Shown here piece by piece: positions 7,378 through 13,458 of a stretch of DNA of 39,640 bases (its first letter is position 1; each line of letters opens with the position of its first letter). The position numbers and the translations under genes are program-made. The stretch spans positions 1 through 39,640 of the forward strand of contig JAFEEI010000095.1 of assembly GCA_018241205.1 (NCBI GenBank). Direction: 5' to 3'. The notes beneath the pieces are model-generated. The model worked only from the letters and a program-made list of their open reading frames with translations, did not search any database and had not been told where the DNA came from. The DNA is from Pseudomonadota bacterium (GTDB lineage Bacteria; Pseudomonadota; Gammaproteobacteria; Burkholderiales; Nitrosomonadaceae).

Positions 7378-8559
7378 TTATTTTCTGCGACGTGCCATAA
7401 ACCCCACCAGCCCCAGCCCGGCCAGCAGCATCGCGTAGGTTTGGGGTTCTGGTACGGGGGGTGGAACGATGGCGGGCTCGGAGAAAGGAACGGTTACGTA
7501 GTTAGCGTAAAAATTGGGATCGTCTGTCATGGTTAGTAAAAAACTTTGATAGGTATTGCTATGCTCTCCAGTTCCCACAATTTGTCCGTGATCGTTGATT
7601 CCGCGCACGAATAAGTTGCTCCAGCCATCGTTAAGAAAGATGTCCAATTTCGATAAGTTAACCATTTCCCCGTGAGTGTATAAAAATGATTCATGATACT
7701 CAGCAAACTCCCCCGTGCTAACAGTGCCAATTATATCGCCACGATTGTTTATCCCGATAGCTTCGCTGTAATTTCCACCCATTGCTCCCAAATCAATCAT
7801 ATTATTATTGGTGTGATCGACAAAGAAAGCATGTAGATTATTATCTGATGTTTTTGAACTTCCTACTATATCACCATTATTATTTATTGCTGTGGCCGTG
7901 CTGAATGCTCCACCCAGCGTTCCCAGATCGAATATGCCCGCACCATTCGGTCCGGTATAGAATGCGTGAGATTGTTCGTTGGTTGGTGTGGTAGAGACCC
8001 CAACTACCTGTCCAGAATCATTAATTCCTGTTACATCGCTGTAGGTTCCTCCCAGCGTTCCAATATACTTTGGATTTGTTCCATCAATATTTGATATGAA
8101 CGCTATGGGATTAGGATGAACATTGTCATAGTATAAGCTTGCGACCTGTCCTGAGTTATTGATTATGGCTTTACCTGGAATACTACCGTCCGGTGCGATG
8201 ATGCTTGTTCTTATCCCGGTTGCGTCGGTAATGAAAGGTTTGTAGACGGAGTTAACATTTGTATATCCGACAATCTGTCCCCTGTCGTTGATGCTAGTAA
8301 ATCTATCACTGAAACTATCACTTATTGCGACCAGGCCAACACCATCGTTACCCGTGACAACGCTGCACCAGCTAGAGCATGTGTAACCGTCGTAGCTTCC
8401 GTAGCGTCCGTAGTACGAAAATATCTGACCGTTATTATTAATATCCATTACGTATCTATTCTCTCCCAATCCCTGAATCGACCAATCGGCTGCAGCCGAT
8501 ATATGTGGCAGAGATGATGCGGTCAATATCGCGGCTATTTTTATTAGTTTTGTTTTCAT
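7378..8559 (-). CDS. Secreted HAF-repeat protein with PEP-CTERM sorting signal
   Basis: 393 residues. An N-terminal signal peptide (about 1-24, ending ISAAA) directs export. The body carries repeated HAF-type units such as DLGTLGGAFSTATAINNNGDIVG (core around residues 167-188, 211-234, 256-279 and 319-330), which form a beta-propeller-like extracellular fold. The C terminus has VPEPQTYAMLLAGLGLVGF followed by basic residues (about 369-393), a classic PEP-CTERM signal processed by exosortase and used for export linked to exopolysaccharide. A ribosome site (AGGAAA) precedes the ATG at 8559. It is a host-type surface gene sitting in the prophage immunity region, so it is a likely lysogenic-conversion cargo gene. 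Its ligand or function is unknown. Confidence 0.85.
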   Translation of the reverse strand: MKTKLIKIAAILTASSLPHISAAADWSIQGLGENRYVMDINNNGQIFSYYGRYGSYDGYTCSSWCSVVTGNDGVGLVAISDSFSDRFTSINDRGQIVGYTNVNSVYKPFITDATGIRTSIIAPDGSIPGKAIINNSGQVASLYYDNVHPNPIAFISNIDGTNPKYIGTLGGTYSDVTGINDSGQVVGVSTTPTNEQSHAFYTGPNGAGIFDLGTLGGAFSTATAINNNGDIVGSSKTSDNNLHAFFVDHTNNNMIDLGAMGGNYSEAIGINNRGDIIGTVSTGEFAEYHESFLYTHGEMVNLSKLDIFLNDGWSNLFVRGINDHGQIVGTGEHSNTYQSFLLTMTDDPNFYANYVTVPFSEPAIVPPPVPEPQTYAMLLAGLGLVGFMARRRK

Positions 8560-8631
8560 GGTTTCCTTTTTTGTGATAAGAATTTTTCTTGTTGTTAAAA
8601 TGATGTTTTTTTATTTTTCAATCGTTAGAGC

Positions 8632-9006
8632 ATGCGAGTATATAAATCAATTTCCGACCCAATCATAGAGATATTGGATTACGATGAACGGATCAACGGG
8701 CCGGATCGAGGGTTGATCAATGCTTGGTTTGTTGGGCGTAGGATGGCGTTGCGCGATCCTGACCTGGTGGCGCGGATAATGGACGGTGAATTGCCGGTTA
8801 TGGCGGTCAAAGGTGGTATCAAAGAAGAAGTCAAGGTCGATAAGATCGGATCGTTGTGGTATTTGGCAACGTGGCAAGGGTTGCGCGGTGAGGATTTGGA
8901 TATTGATACCGAATCTGAATATTCCATGGTCTGCTCTCGGTTTAATGTGCGCGTTGTTTATACGTTCGATCTCAGAAAACTCGGCAAGTCTCAGGATGAG
9001 GGCTGA
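8632..9006 (+). CDS. Unknown 124-residue protein
   Basis: No family recognised. The protein is acidic and mixed alpha/beta (DPIIEILDYDERING, GRRMALRDPDLVARIMDGE, YSMVCSRFNVRVVYTFDLRKLG). It has no membrane segment. It is transcribed divergently from the PEP-CTERM gene and convergently overlaps the BRCT gene by 16 bp. The ribosome site is weak. The opposite strand holds a longer open frame here, but its Arg/His-rich composition looks like a shadow. Confidence 0.5.
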   Translation: MRVYKSISDPIIEILDYDERINGPDRGLINAWFVGRRMALRDPDLVARIMDGELPVMAVKGGIKEEVKVDKIGSLWYLATWQGLRGEDLDIDTESEYSMVCSRFNVRVVYTFDLRKLGKSQDEG

Positions 9007-9623
9007 AATGCGTTGTTCCAGTGCTTTTCGGTGACGATCGAAATCGGGTGGTTTTTTGACTTCAGTTCGAGTGCGCTTGCAATTTTGTGACCGAATGATT
9101 CGTGTATCCAATCCGGTGATCCTATTGTGCCAATCACTAGATAATTGACTTTTTTCGTCATAGTGTCGGTGGTTCCGGCGCCCATTTTCTCTGTGACTAT
9201 TCTGCATTGATTGCGGGTGCCGAAAATAAAATTACCGGTGAAACAGAAAACTGTCTGATTGAAAATGATTGCCGGTGTATCGAACGGTATCCCGGTTATT
9301 TCTGCTTTTGCAGATCCGGTGTCGGTGAAGTAGGTTCCGGTGATTTCTTGCAGCGTTTGCAGTAGGTGCGAGCGCTCTTCTTCGGTGATCCTGCCGTCAT
9401 GCAGGATTTGTGAAACTCTAAATCCAATGACTGATCCCGGCCATTTATCAGTTAGGTCTTCGTTTTCAAGCAGCCACGTTTTGAGGAAATGGATTTCGCT
9501 ATCATTGATATGATTATCTGCGGAAATTCCGGTACAGATACCCAGCAGTGTTTGCATGGATTTGGTCAGATTGCGGTTCGCAATGCTGCGTAGAGCTGCT
9601 GAGCTGTTGCCTTCGTATCCCAT
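8991..9623 (-). CDS. TerB-like / BRCT-domain protein
   Basis: 210 residues. The N-terminal half (about 20-98) is helical with acidic turns (DNHINDSEIHFL, LHDGRITEEER) and resembles a TerB-type helical module. The C-terminal half (about 124-206) is a BRCT domain: FCFTGNF with the TG pair, KMGAGTTDTMTKKVNYLVIG and the late Trp (W202). BRCT domains bind phosphopeptides or DNA ends, as in NAD-dependent ligase, but there is no ligase domain here. It lies just downstream of the repressor gene with the same orientation, so it could be expressed in the lysogen. The domain call is good; the role is unknown. Confidence 0.75.
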   Translation of the reverse strand: MGYEGNSSAALRSIANRNLTKSMQTLLGICTGISADNHINDSEIHFLKTWLLENEDLTDKWPGSVIGFRVSQILHDGRITEEERSHLLQTLQEITGTYFTDTGSAKAEITGIPFDTPAIIFNQTVFCFTGNFIFGTRNQCRIVTEKMGAGTTDTMTKKVNYLVIGTIGSPDWIHESFGHKIASALELKSKNHPISIVTEKHWNNAFQPSS

Positions 9624-9683
9624 AACTATCCCGTTTTACATTTGCATGGTTCGGTTTTGCACCAGTTGTTTAAGTTGAAGATA

Positions 9684-10193
9684 TTATTTTTTGTTGATAC
9701 TGGTTTCATTGTTTTGTCCGGAAATATGATCAATATCCTCTGAAAACGTATCCATTTTTATTAAATCTTCGTCGGACATTCGTTGAAATCTTTCCATAAT
9801 TTTTTCCATGCGTTCCGCACGTTCTGCGGCAGTCATCTTCACTTCATTTGTTTTTCTGTTCTTCTCTGCTTCGTATACGATAGGCTGTGGTGTAGCTGCG
9901 ACATGCAGTGTTGCATCTTGCGGCTTTGTAGGTGTTATAAGTCTTTTTTCGCCCCTTCCTGTCAAGAACCAGTCATAAAGAACATTGAAAAATTCACACA
10001 GAATGACGCTGTGTTCGTGTTGTGGGATGGCTTCTTCGTTAAACCACTTGCTGACCGATTGCTGTTTTAGATCGCAGAGCTTAGCTAATATTTTTTGTCT
10101 GCCTCTCAGCGGCAATCCTTTCTCTTTACATAAATCATCTAAACGCTTTGAAAAAGCTATTTTTTGCTCGTTCTTTGCCATACTTTTAATCAT
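9684..10193 (-). CDS. Short CI-like lysogeny repressor (XRE-type HTH)
   Basis: 169 residues from the ATG at 10193; an ATG at 10181 is the alternative. The N-terminal helix-turn-helix spans about residues 33-55 (ILAKLCDLKQQSVSKWFNEEAIP) and is followed by FFNVLYDWFLTGRGEK, a typical phage repressor ending of that domain. The C-terminal half is a charged helical segment (MTAAERAERMEKIMERFQRM). No S24 peptidase Ser/Lys region is present, unlike lambda CI, so RecA-triggered self-cleavage is unlikely. It is divergent from the Cro-like gene, with the dyad operator at 10208-10244 between them. It should bind that site and the matching site at 5205-5241. Confidence 0.85.
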   Translation of the reverse strand: MIKSMAKNEQKIAFSKRLDDLCKEKGLPLRGRQKILAKLCDLKQQSVSKWFNEEAIPQHEHSVILCEFFNVLYDWFLTGRGEKRLITPTKPQDATLHVAATPQPIVYEAEKNRKTNEVKMTAAERAERMEKIMERFQRMSDEDLIKMDTFSEDIDHISGQNNETSINKK

Positions 10194-10207
10194 ACTCTCT
10201 TCATTTA

Positions 10208-10244
10208 CCACTATCGGCTGTTGACAATTAACAGCCGAAAGTTG
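10208..10244. promoter_or_regulatory. Operator OR: inverted repeat matching OL
   Basis: CCACTATCGGCTGTT (10208-10222), spacer GACAATT, then AACAGCCGAAAGTTG (10230-10244). The halves match at 13 of 15 positions, with the same half-site length and 7-base spacer as the dyad at 5205-5241. It covers the -35 region of the rightward promoter and lies just upstream of the repressor start on the other side, so it can serve both directions. Confidence 0.8.
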
Positions 10245-10250
10245 TATTAT
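10221..10250 (+). promoter_or_regulatory. Rightward early promoter PR
   Basis: TTGACA (10221-10226) and TATTAT (10245-10250) are 18 bases apart. The expected transcription start is at about 10257, the A of the Cro-like ATG, with no ribosome site in between, which suggests a leaderless message. Confidence 0.75.
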
Positions 10251-10256
10251 TTTTGA

Positions 10257-10541
10257 ATGAAAAGTGCACTCCAAAATGCAATTGATATTGTTAATGGGCA
10301 ATCCGAACTGGCGCGGCGTATCACAGACTGGTTAGAACGCAATGGCAAGCCAGGCATGGTGATTAAGCAGCAGCACGTGTGGAAGTGGCTCAGACATTCA
10401 TCAGGAATTCCAACTGTTCCTCCCGGGTATCGGTTGGCAATAAGCGAGATAACCGGAGGTAGAGTTACCGTGACTGATCTCAGTCATGACATTTATGGTC
10501 TTGGCGTTGAGAAACATAAAAAATGCGTTTGCCAGTCATAA
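10257..10541 (+). CDS. Cro/YdaS-like regulator
   Basis: 94 residues with the YdaS/Cro pattern: NAIDIVNGQSELARRITDWLER, then VIKQQHVWKWLRHSSGIP and an end with GGRVTVTDLSHDIYGLG. This helix-turn-helix group occupies the cro position of many lambdoid prophages and is expected to bind the shared operator and repress the repressor gene. It is the first rightward gene. No Shine-Dalgarno sequence is visible and the ATG coincides with the predicted start site of PR. The C-terminal tail (EKHKKCVCQS) is unremarkable. Confidence 0.8.
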   Translation: MKSALQNAIDIVNGQSELARRITDWLERNGKPGMVIKQQHVWKWLRHSSGIPTVPPGYRLAISEITGGRVTVTDLSHDIYGLGVEKHKKCVCQS

Positions 10542-10545
10542 AACT

Positions 10546-10614
10546 TTAGCAGCAAGACCAATCCGCGCCCGCTCGGATAAAAGCGTGGCTATGCCGGTGA
10601 ACCGGTTGTTTCAT
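10546..10614 (-). CDS. 22-residue ORF with strong ribosome site
   Basis: A short minus-strand frame starting MKQPVHRHSHAF and ending WSCC. It has AAGGAG 6 bases before the ATG. A stem-loop (arms 10628-10638 and 10660-10670) lies immediately upstream. The peptide is His/Arg/Cys-rich. It could be a small regulatory peptide transcribed against the cro operon, or a chance frame. It lies downstream of the zinc-ribbon gene on the same strand. Confidence 0.35.
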   Translation of the reverse strand: MKQPVHRHSHAFIRAGADWSCC

Positions 10615-10627
10615 AGTTATCTCCTTA

Positions 10628-10670
10628 CCTGCTGCCGGTTGGATTCCTATTTCCTCCGGCCGGTAGCAGG
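10628..10670. other. Stem-loop between cro-like and zinc-ribbon genes
   Basis: CCTGCTGCCGG (10628-10638) pairs with CCGGTAGCAGG (10660-10670); 10 of 11 positions are Watson-Crick and one is a G-U on the plus-strand RNA. The loop is 21 bases and no T tract follows on either strand, so it is probably not a simple terminator. It may be an RNA control element for the 22-residue ORF. Confidence 0.4.
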
Positions 10671-10783
10671 GTTCCTCGATGAGATTTGGACTTATGAGAA
10701 GAAATTTGAAGAAAATGGATAAGCAAATAATTCTGACTATGCAACCAGTGGATAAGTCAGAGTTATTCAGGGTACTGAACGAA

Positions 10784-10993
10784 TTACTTGCCGATCTTGC
10801 TGATGCTCCTAGCGAAATCCGAGCCAACGCTGTTTGCTTGCTCGATGAAATCTCTAAATTGGCCGCCATCAAGTGCGTCACCACACCCGGGGCAGTTGTT
10901 ACCATCCTGCTTGAACCATCGGACTTCTTGCTTAATATTTGTGTTGCAGTTCGTACAGGTAAGTTCGATAACTTGGTCGTCGGAAATGAGCAT
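10784..10993 (-). CDS. Small zinc-ribbon protein
   Basis: 69 residues with a two-knuckle zinc ribbon: C13-x2-C16 (CTNC) and C34-x2-C37 (CPGC), followed by a helical tail (GGQFRDFIEQAN). It has a strong ribosome site (AGAGGAG) 5-6 bases before the ATG. A plus-strand frame over the same bases (10679-11086) lacks any recognisable motif and a good ribosome site, so the minus-strand gene is preferred. It opposes the rightward operon. Zinc ribbons of this size usually bind nucleic acid or act as adaptors; no specific function is claimed. Confidence 0.65.
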   Translation of the reverse strand: MLISDDQVIELTCTNCNTNIKQEVRWFKQDGNNCPGCGDALDGGQFRDFIEQANSVGSDFARSISKIGK

Positions 10994-11156
10994 TGTTTCT
11001 CCTCTGTTGATAGTGGGTTGGTGGAACTTCCTAGTTTATCAACATTGGAGAAACTTCCAATAAGTATGGAAGAAATAGAGAAATGACATTTCATATTGTT
11101 GATTTTTTAATTGTTCTTTCTCCAGCAGTTAATGATGTGCGACTGATCAAAGTTTT

Positions 11157-11215
11157 CCGGTAATAACCGGTGGTGAAACAGGCCGCTTTTTGGATGGCTC
11201 CCTTGGGGCGGCCTG
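11157..11215. other. Two stem-loops upstream of the CII-like gene
   Basis: The gene-poor stretch 11095-11284 holds two dyads: CCGGT AATA ACCGG (11157-11170), and CAGGCCGC (11179-11186) with GCGGCCTG (11208-11215) around a 21-base loop. Neither has a clear T tract. They may be leader structures or part of a regulatory RNA. No gene with support is seen here. Confidence 0.35.
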
Positions 11216-11284
11216 GTTGATCCAGGATTGCATGATCGCGGGTTTTTGAATTTATTAAAACGTATATTGATCGGAGGTGCAGCC

Positions 11285-11767
11285 GTGGGAATTGAGCATG
11301 TGATTTACCGCCTGGCGCTTAAATATCCGGGCGGGATGCGGCAACTGGCCGAGGATTTGGGGCGCAATTACAACGTATTGACCAATAAGCTGAACCCGAA
11401 CGTGGCGACGCATCATGTGTACATCGAGGAGCTTGATGTGCTGGTTGCGTTTCTGGATACCGATGAGGTGGCGAAATATTTCGCTGCACAGCGGAACATG
11501 TTTTGCGTGAAGTCGCCTGGGTTCGATGGTTTATCCGATGGCGCGCTGTTGGATTTGTTCATCTCGCTTGAGAGCGAGAAAGCGCAGTGGCTGGAAAAAA
11601 TGAAGGATGCGTTGTCGGACGGGAATATTTCAACGGCTGAGGCCGGTGAGATCGAGCGCGAGTACGGTGAATTCATTTCCGCGGCGGCGGAAATGATGGC
11701 GCGGATACGGCTTTATGCGCAGGCGAGTGAGGAGCGTGCCAAGCGCATTGCGGGGTTGAAAAAATGA
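11285..11767 (+). CDS. CII-like phage regulatory protein
   Basis: 160 residues from a GTG at 11285, chosen because GGAGGT lies 6-7 bases upstream; an earlier ATG at 11228 lacks such a site. The sequence ALKYPGGMRQLAEDLGRNYNVLTNKLNPNVATHHVYIEELDVLVAFLDTDEVAKYFAAQ matches the phage CII family (PF06892 type), a helix-turn-helix regulator group. The C-terminal half (about 100-155) is a long amphipathic helix suited to oligomer formation. It probably steers the lysis-lysogeny decision. It overlaps the next gene by 4 bp (ATGA). Confidence 0.8.
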   Translation: MGIEHVIYRLALKYPGGMRQLAEDLGRNYNVLTNKLNPNVATHHVYIEELDVLVAFLDTDEVAKYFAAQRNMFCVKSPGFDGLSDGALLDLFISLESEKAQWLEKMKDALSDGNISTAEAGEIEREYGEFISAAAEMMARIRLYAQASEERAKRIAGLKK

Positions 11768-12111
11768 AGAGTGCTAGAGGTGGCGTGAGACGAAAAAATT
11801 GCTCGGTTGAATCGCTGAAAAATAACAGCGTGAAGAGGGGCGATGTGATTTGTAAAGGGCTGGCCCGTATAGCGGATGCGGAGTTTCCGGAACAGAAGCT
11901 TTGGCTTGCTGTGTTGTGCGATGCCATTATGGATTTAATGATGGGTGAGCGTAAAACGTATCAAGACTCGCGCCGGGTTGAACAAATCAGGGCGAATGCT
12001 TTGACCTGGTTCAGGAAAGGTCATCATGTTTTTCCGTGCGACATGGTAGGGCTGAATCCGGATTTTGTTATGGATATTTTGCGCGAGCATGCGGGGTTGG
12101 GGGCGGTATGA
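11764..12111 (+). CDS. Conserved phage protein downstream of CII
   Basis: 115 residues. The pattern EQKLWLAVLCDAIMDLM, then RANALTWFRKGHHVFPCDMVGLNPDFVMDILREHAGL is familiar from phage genes that follow regulatory genes, but the function is not known. The N-terminal 30 residues are basic and variable. It is translationally coupled to the CII-like gene (ATGA overlap) and ends against the convergent antitoxin gene. Confidence 0.65.
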   Translation: MKSARGGVRRKNCSVESLKNNSVKRGDVICKGLARIADAEFPEQKLWLAVLCDAIMDLMMGERKTYQDSRRVEQIRANALTWFRKGHHVFPCDMVGLNPDFVMDILREHAGLGAV

Positions 12112-12113
12112 CA

Positions 12114-12392
12114 TCAAGATATCGCCAGTTTGCATCCGAGCGCTTGTACAACCTTTGCGATCGTCTCGAATTCGGGGTTGCCTTCGCCGCTCAGGGATTT
12201 ATAAAGACTGGCGCGAGTCACGCCGGCAAGCTTTGCAACTTCAGTCATGCCTTTGGCGCGCGCGGCAGTATTCAGCGCATGAATAAATTCATCGGGTGTG
12301 GCATTCGCCGCCGATTCGCGCAGGAATTCGCGGATATCCTCGTCGGTCTTCAGGTGTTTTGCGATGTCAAATTTCATGATTTTTTCTTTCAT
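12114..12392 (-). CDS. HigA-type antitoxin (HTH)
   Basis: 92 residues. The helix-turn-helix is at about 50-75 (TEVAKLAGVTRASLYKSLSGEGNPEF), with TIAKVVQALGCKLAI at the end, the signature of addiction-module antidote proteins paired with Gp49/RelE-like toxins. It binds and neutralises the toxin and represses the operon. The ATG at 12392 has a GAGGA site and lies 3 bases after the toxin stop. The toxin-first order is typical of HigBA-type modules. It is opposite in direction to the surrounding early genes, which suggests insertion as a unit. Confidence 0.85.
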   Translation of the reverse strand: MKEKIMKFDIAKHLKTDEDIREFLRESAANATPDEFIHALNTAARAKGMTEVAKLAGVTRASLYKSLSGEGNPEFETIAKVVQALGCKLAIS

Positions 12393-12395
12393 CGT

Positions 12396-12692
12396 TTAGT
12401 CCTCAAGGTTGTCCAGTATCTGTTTTGCTTTTTCAATGTCCCTGTCTTGGCTGCTTTTGTTGCCGCCGGCCAGCAACAGCACGATGTGCTGTTGGCGAAT
12501 GGTGAAATACAAACGGATGCCGCCGCCGAAGAAGCAGCGCAGTTCAAACAGGTCTTTGCCGATTGCTTTGCAATCTCCGAGATTACCGGATTCAACGCGA
12601 TTCAACCGTTCCAGCAGTTTGATGCCGGTTTGCTTGTCCAGTTTTTTAAACCACTGGTTGAATATTTGAGTGATTTGCAGTTCATATTTCAT
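12396..12692 (-). CDS. RelE/ParE-superfamily toxin (phage Gp49-like, HigB-type)
   Basis: 98 residues. The sequence FNQWFKKLDKQTGIKLLERLNRVESGNLGDCKAIGKDLFELRCFFGGGIRLYFTIRQQHIVLLLAGGNKSSQDRDIEKAKQILD matches the addiction-module killer group (PF05973-like). Members are usually ribosome-dependent mRNA endonucleases. The RLYF and LLLAGGNKSSQ blocks are the conserved core strands. Promoter TTGACA-N17-TACAAT lies immediately upstream, and the ATG falls at the expected transcription start. It stabilises the prophage or may limit other phages. Confidence 0.85.
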   Translation of the reverse strand: MKYELQITQIFNQWFKKLDKQTGIKLLERLNRVESGNLGDCKAIGKDLFELRCFFGGGIRLYFTIRQQHIVLLLAGGNKSSQDRDIEKAKQILDNLED

Positions 12693-12699
12693 AGGTGAA

Positions 12700-12728
12700 A
12701 TTGTATCTCATGGGAAACATATTGTCAA
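12700..12728 (-). promoter_or_regulatory. Toxin-antitoxin promoter
   Basis: On the minus strand TTGACA (plus 12723-12728), 17 bases, then TACAAT (plus 12700-12705). The toxin ATG begins 7 bases after the -10 box, so the transcript is probably leaderless or nearly so. Short dyads just upstream (such as TTGAT/ATCAA near 12735-12750) could be the antitoxin operator. Confidence 0.75.
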
Positions 12729-12775
12729 CAATTATTGATCTAAGAATCAAGGTATCTAACAGGGTAAGTTGTCAT

Positions 12776-12794
12776 GAAAATGAGAATCATTTGC
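12776..12794. promoter_or_regulatory. Fur-box-like sequence
   Basis: The 19 bases starting GAAAATGAGAATCATTTGC agree with the classic Fur consensus at 15 of 19 positions by my count. It lies 24 bases before the ATG of the 12818-13159 frame. It may be a genuine iron-responsive operator or a chance AT-rich match; no iron-uptake gene is near. Confidence 0.3.
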
Positions 12795-12817
12795 ATTTAA
12801 TAATTTTCTCAGGTAAG

Positions 12818-13159
12818 ATGCAAAACATTCATCGTGCTCTTAGGATGGATATACCGCATCAACCAGCGCGTAGTTATATGCGTAGCCGGATGGTTGAATT
12901 AGCAATGGTTTACTTCCTCACGGCCCGGCTCGCTTTTCTTCTCTTCCTTTGCTTTTGCGAGCTGGGCTACCTGCTAGCGGTTCTATTGCGAACGCCTGAG
13001 TCACATGTAACAAGCTTCTCGCTTCTCATGGGTGGAACTGATTGGGAAAAATTCTGCGGTCTTACTGGATTGCAGACGCTCAGTTCTTCCCACCATCTCT
13101 CACGATACACCGTTCATCAGTGCTGTCCCATTGATTTGCCATTGGGTGAGGAGATATGA
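12818..13159 (+). CDS. Putative small membrane protein ahead of the antirepressor leader
   Basis: 113 residues from the ATG at 12818, which has an AGGT ribosome site. A hydrophobic stretch lies at about residues 29-55 (LAMVYFLTARLAFLLFLCFCELGYLLAVLL); the rest is Ser/His-rich. No family is recognised. Its stop codon overlaps an ATG (ATGA at 13156-13159) that begins a frame resembling the start of the primase gene. It may be a real small membrane protein or a degraded remnant. Confidence 0.35.
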   Translation: MQNIHRALRMDIPHQPARSYMRSRMVELAMVYFLTARLAFLLFLCFCELGYLLAVLLRTPESHVTSFSLLMGGTDWEKFCGLTGLQTLSSSHHLSRYTVHQCCPIDLPLGEEI

Positions 13160-13185
13160 CTGCCCGGTGCCAATCAATTGATTTG

Positions 13186-13215
13186 TTGACAAACTCATCC
13201 GCACAGGATTATCCT
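13186..13215 (+). promoter_or_regulatory. Candidate promoter for the C4-antirepressor transcript
   Basis: TTGACA (13186-13191), 18 bases, TATCCT (13210-13215). The -35 box is consensus and the -10 box is imperfect. It would start a transcript reading through the terminator-like hairpin and the C4 element toward the antirepressor. Confidence 0.5.
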
Positions 13216-13273
13216 GCGCATGTCACGGCAAAATCCGTGATCGGGATTGGTCTCCTGAGTAAAGCGGCGATAG

Positions 13274-13304
13274 GCCGCAAATTGTTATGCAATGCGGCTT
13301 TTTT
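13274..13304 (+). terminator. Rho-independent terminator upstream of C4
   Basis: GCCGCA (13274-13279) and TGCGGC (13293-13298) form a stem followed by six T's. It could end short transcripts from the promoter at 13186-13215 and so attenuate the antirepressor message. Confidence 0.7.
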
Positions 13305-13330
13305 ATTGCCTCAGTGTGCTCAAAGTTCAT

Positions 13331-13404
13331 GGGCGGGCTGGGCAGGGGCCGCAAGGCCGCCGGTGCGCTTTCCCGGTAGACCAACCTGTTCAGTTCCGCC
13401 CGCC
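13331..13404 (+). ncRNA. c4: C4-type antisense RNA controlling the antirepressor
   Basis: The element has the known C4 architecture of P1/P22-type immI loci. An outer stem GGCGGGC (13332-13338) pairs with GCCCGCC (13398-13404). An inner hairpin GGCC-GCAA-GGCC lies at 13347-13358 and a second CCGG/CCGG hairpin at 13360-13376, ending with the conserved AGACCAACCTG segment. In P1 and P22, C4 RNA pairs with the ant leader and blocks antirepressor synthesis. Here AGACCAA (13378-13384) is complementary to TTGGTCT found in two copies of GATTGGTCTC (13245-13254 and 13407-13416). It lies about 55 bases before the antirepressor ATG. Protein frames drawn through it (sometimes called ash) are probably not real. 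Confidence 0.8.
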
Positions 13405-13426
13405 TCGATTGGTCTCGTGGCAGGCG

Positions 13427-13441
13427 GTTCGTTCAACGAAC
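13427..13441 (+). promoter_or_regulatory. Hairpin just before the antirepressor start
   Basis: GTTCGT TCA ACGAAC is a 6-bp stem with a 3-base loop, immediately before a mini-frame of six codons (ATG at 13442) whose TGA overlaps the antirepressor ATG at 13459. This resembles the coupled short-ORF control of ant in P1. The ribosome site of the antirepressor itself is weak. Confidence 0.45.
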
Positions 13442-13458
13442 ATGAAAGCGAGCACATC

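Noticed and set aside
8647..9207. 186-residue minus-strand frame opposite 8632-9006
   Set aside because: Composition is Arg/His/Ile-rich with no domain pattern, and it overlaps the BRCT gene in another frame. The plus-strand frame has a more protein-like sequence.
10679..11086. 135-residue plus-strand frame
   Set aside because: No ribosome site and no recognisable domain; the opposite strand carries a zinc ribbon with a strong ribosome site. A real plus-strand gene remains possible with low probability.
12036..12698. 220-residue plus-strand frame over the toxin-antitoxin genes
   Set aside because: It is antisense to two well-supported genes and rich in Phe/Gln runs typical of shadow frames.
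13156..13458. N-terminal extension of the antirepressor frame (ash-like protein)
   Set aside because: The stretch is better explained as promoter, terminator and C4 RNA leader.
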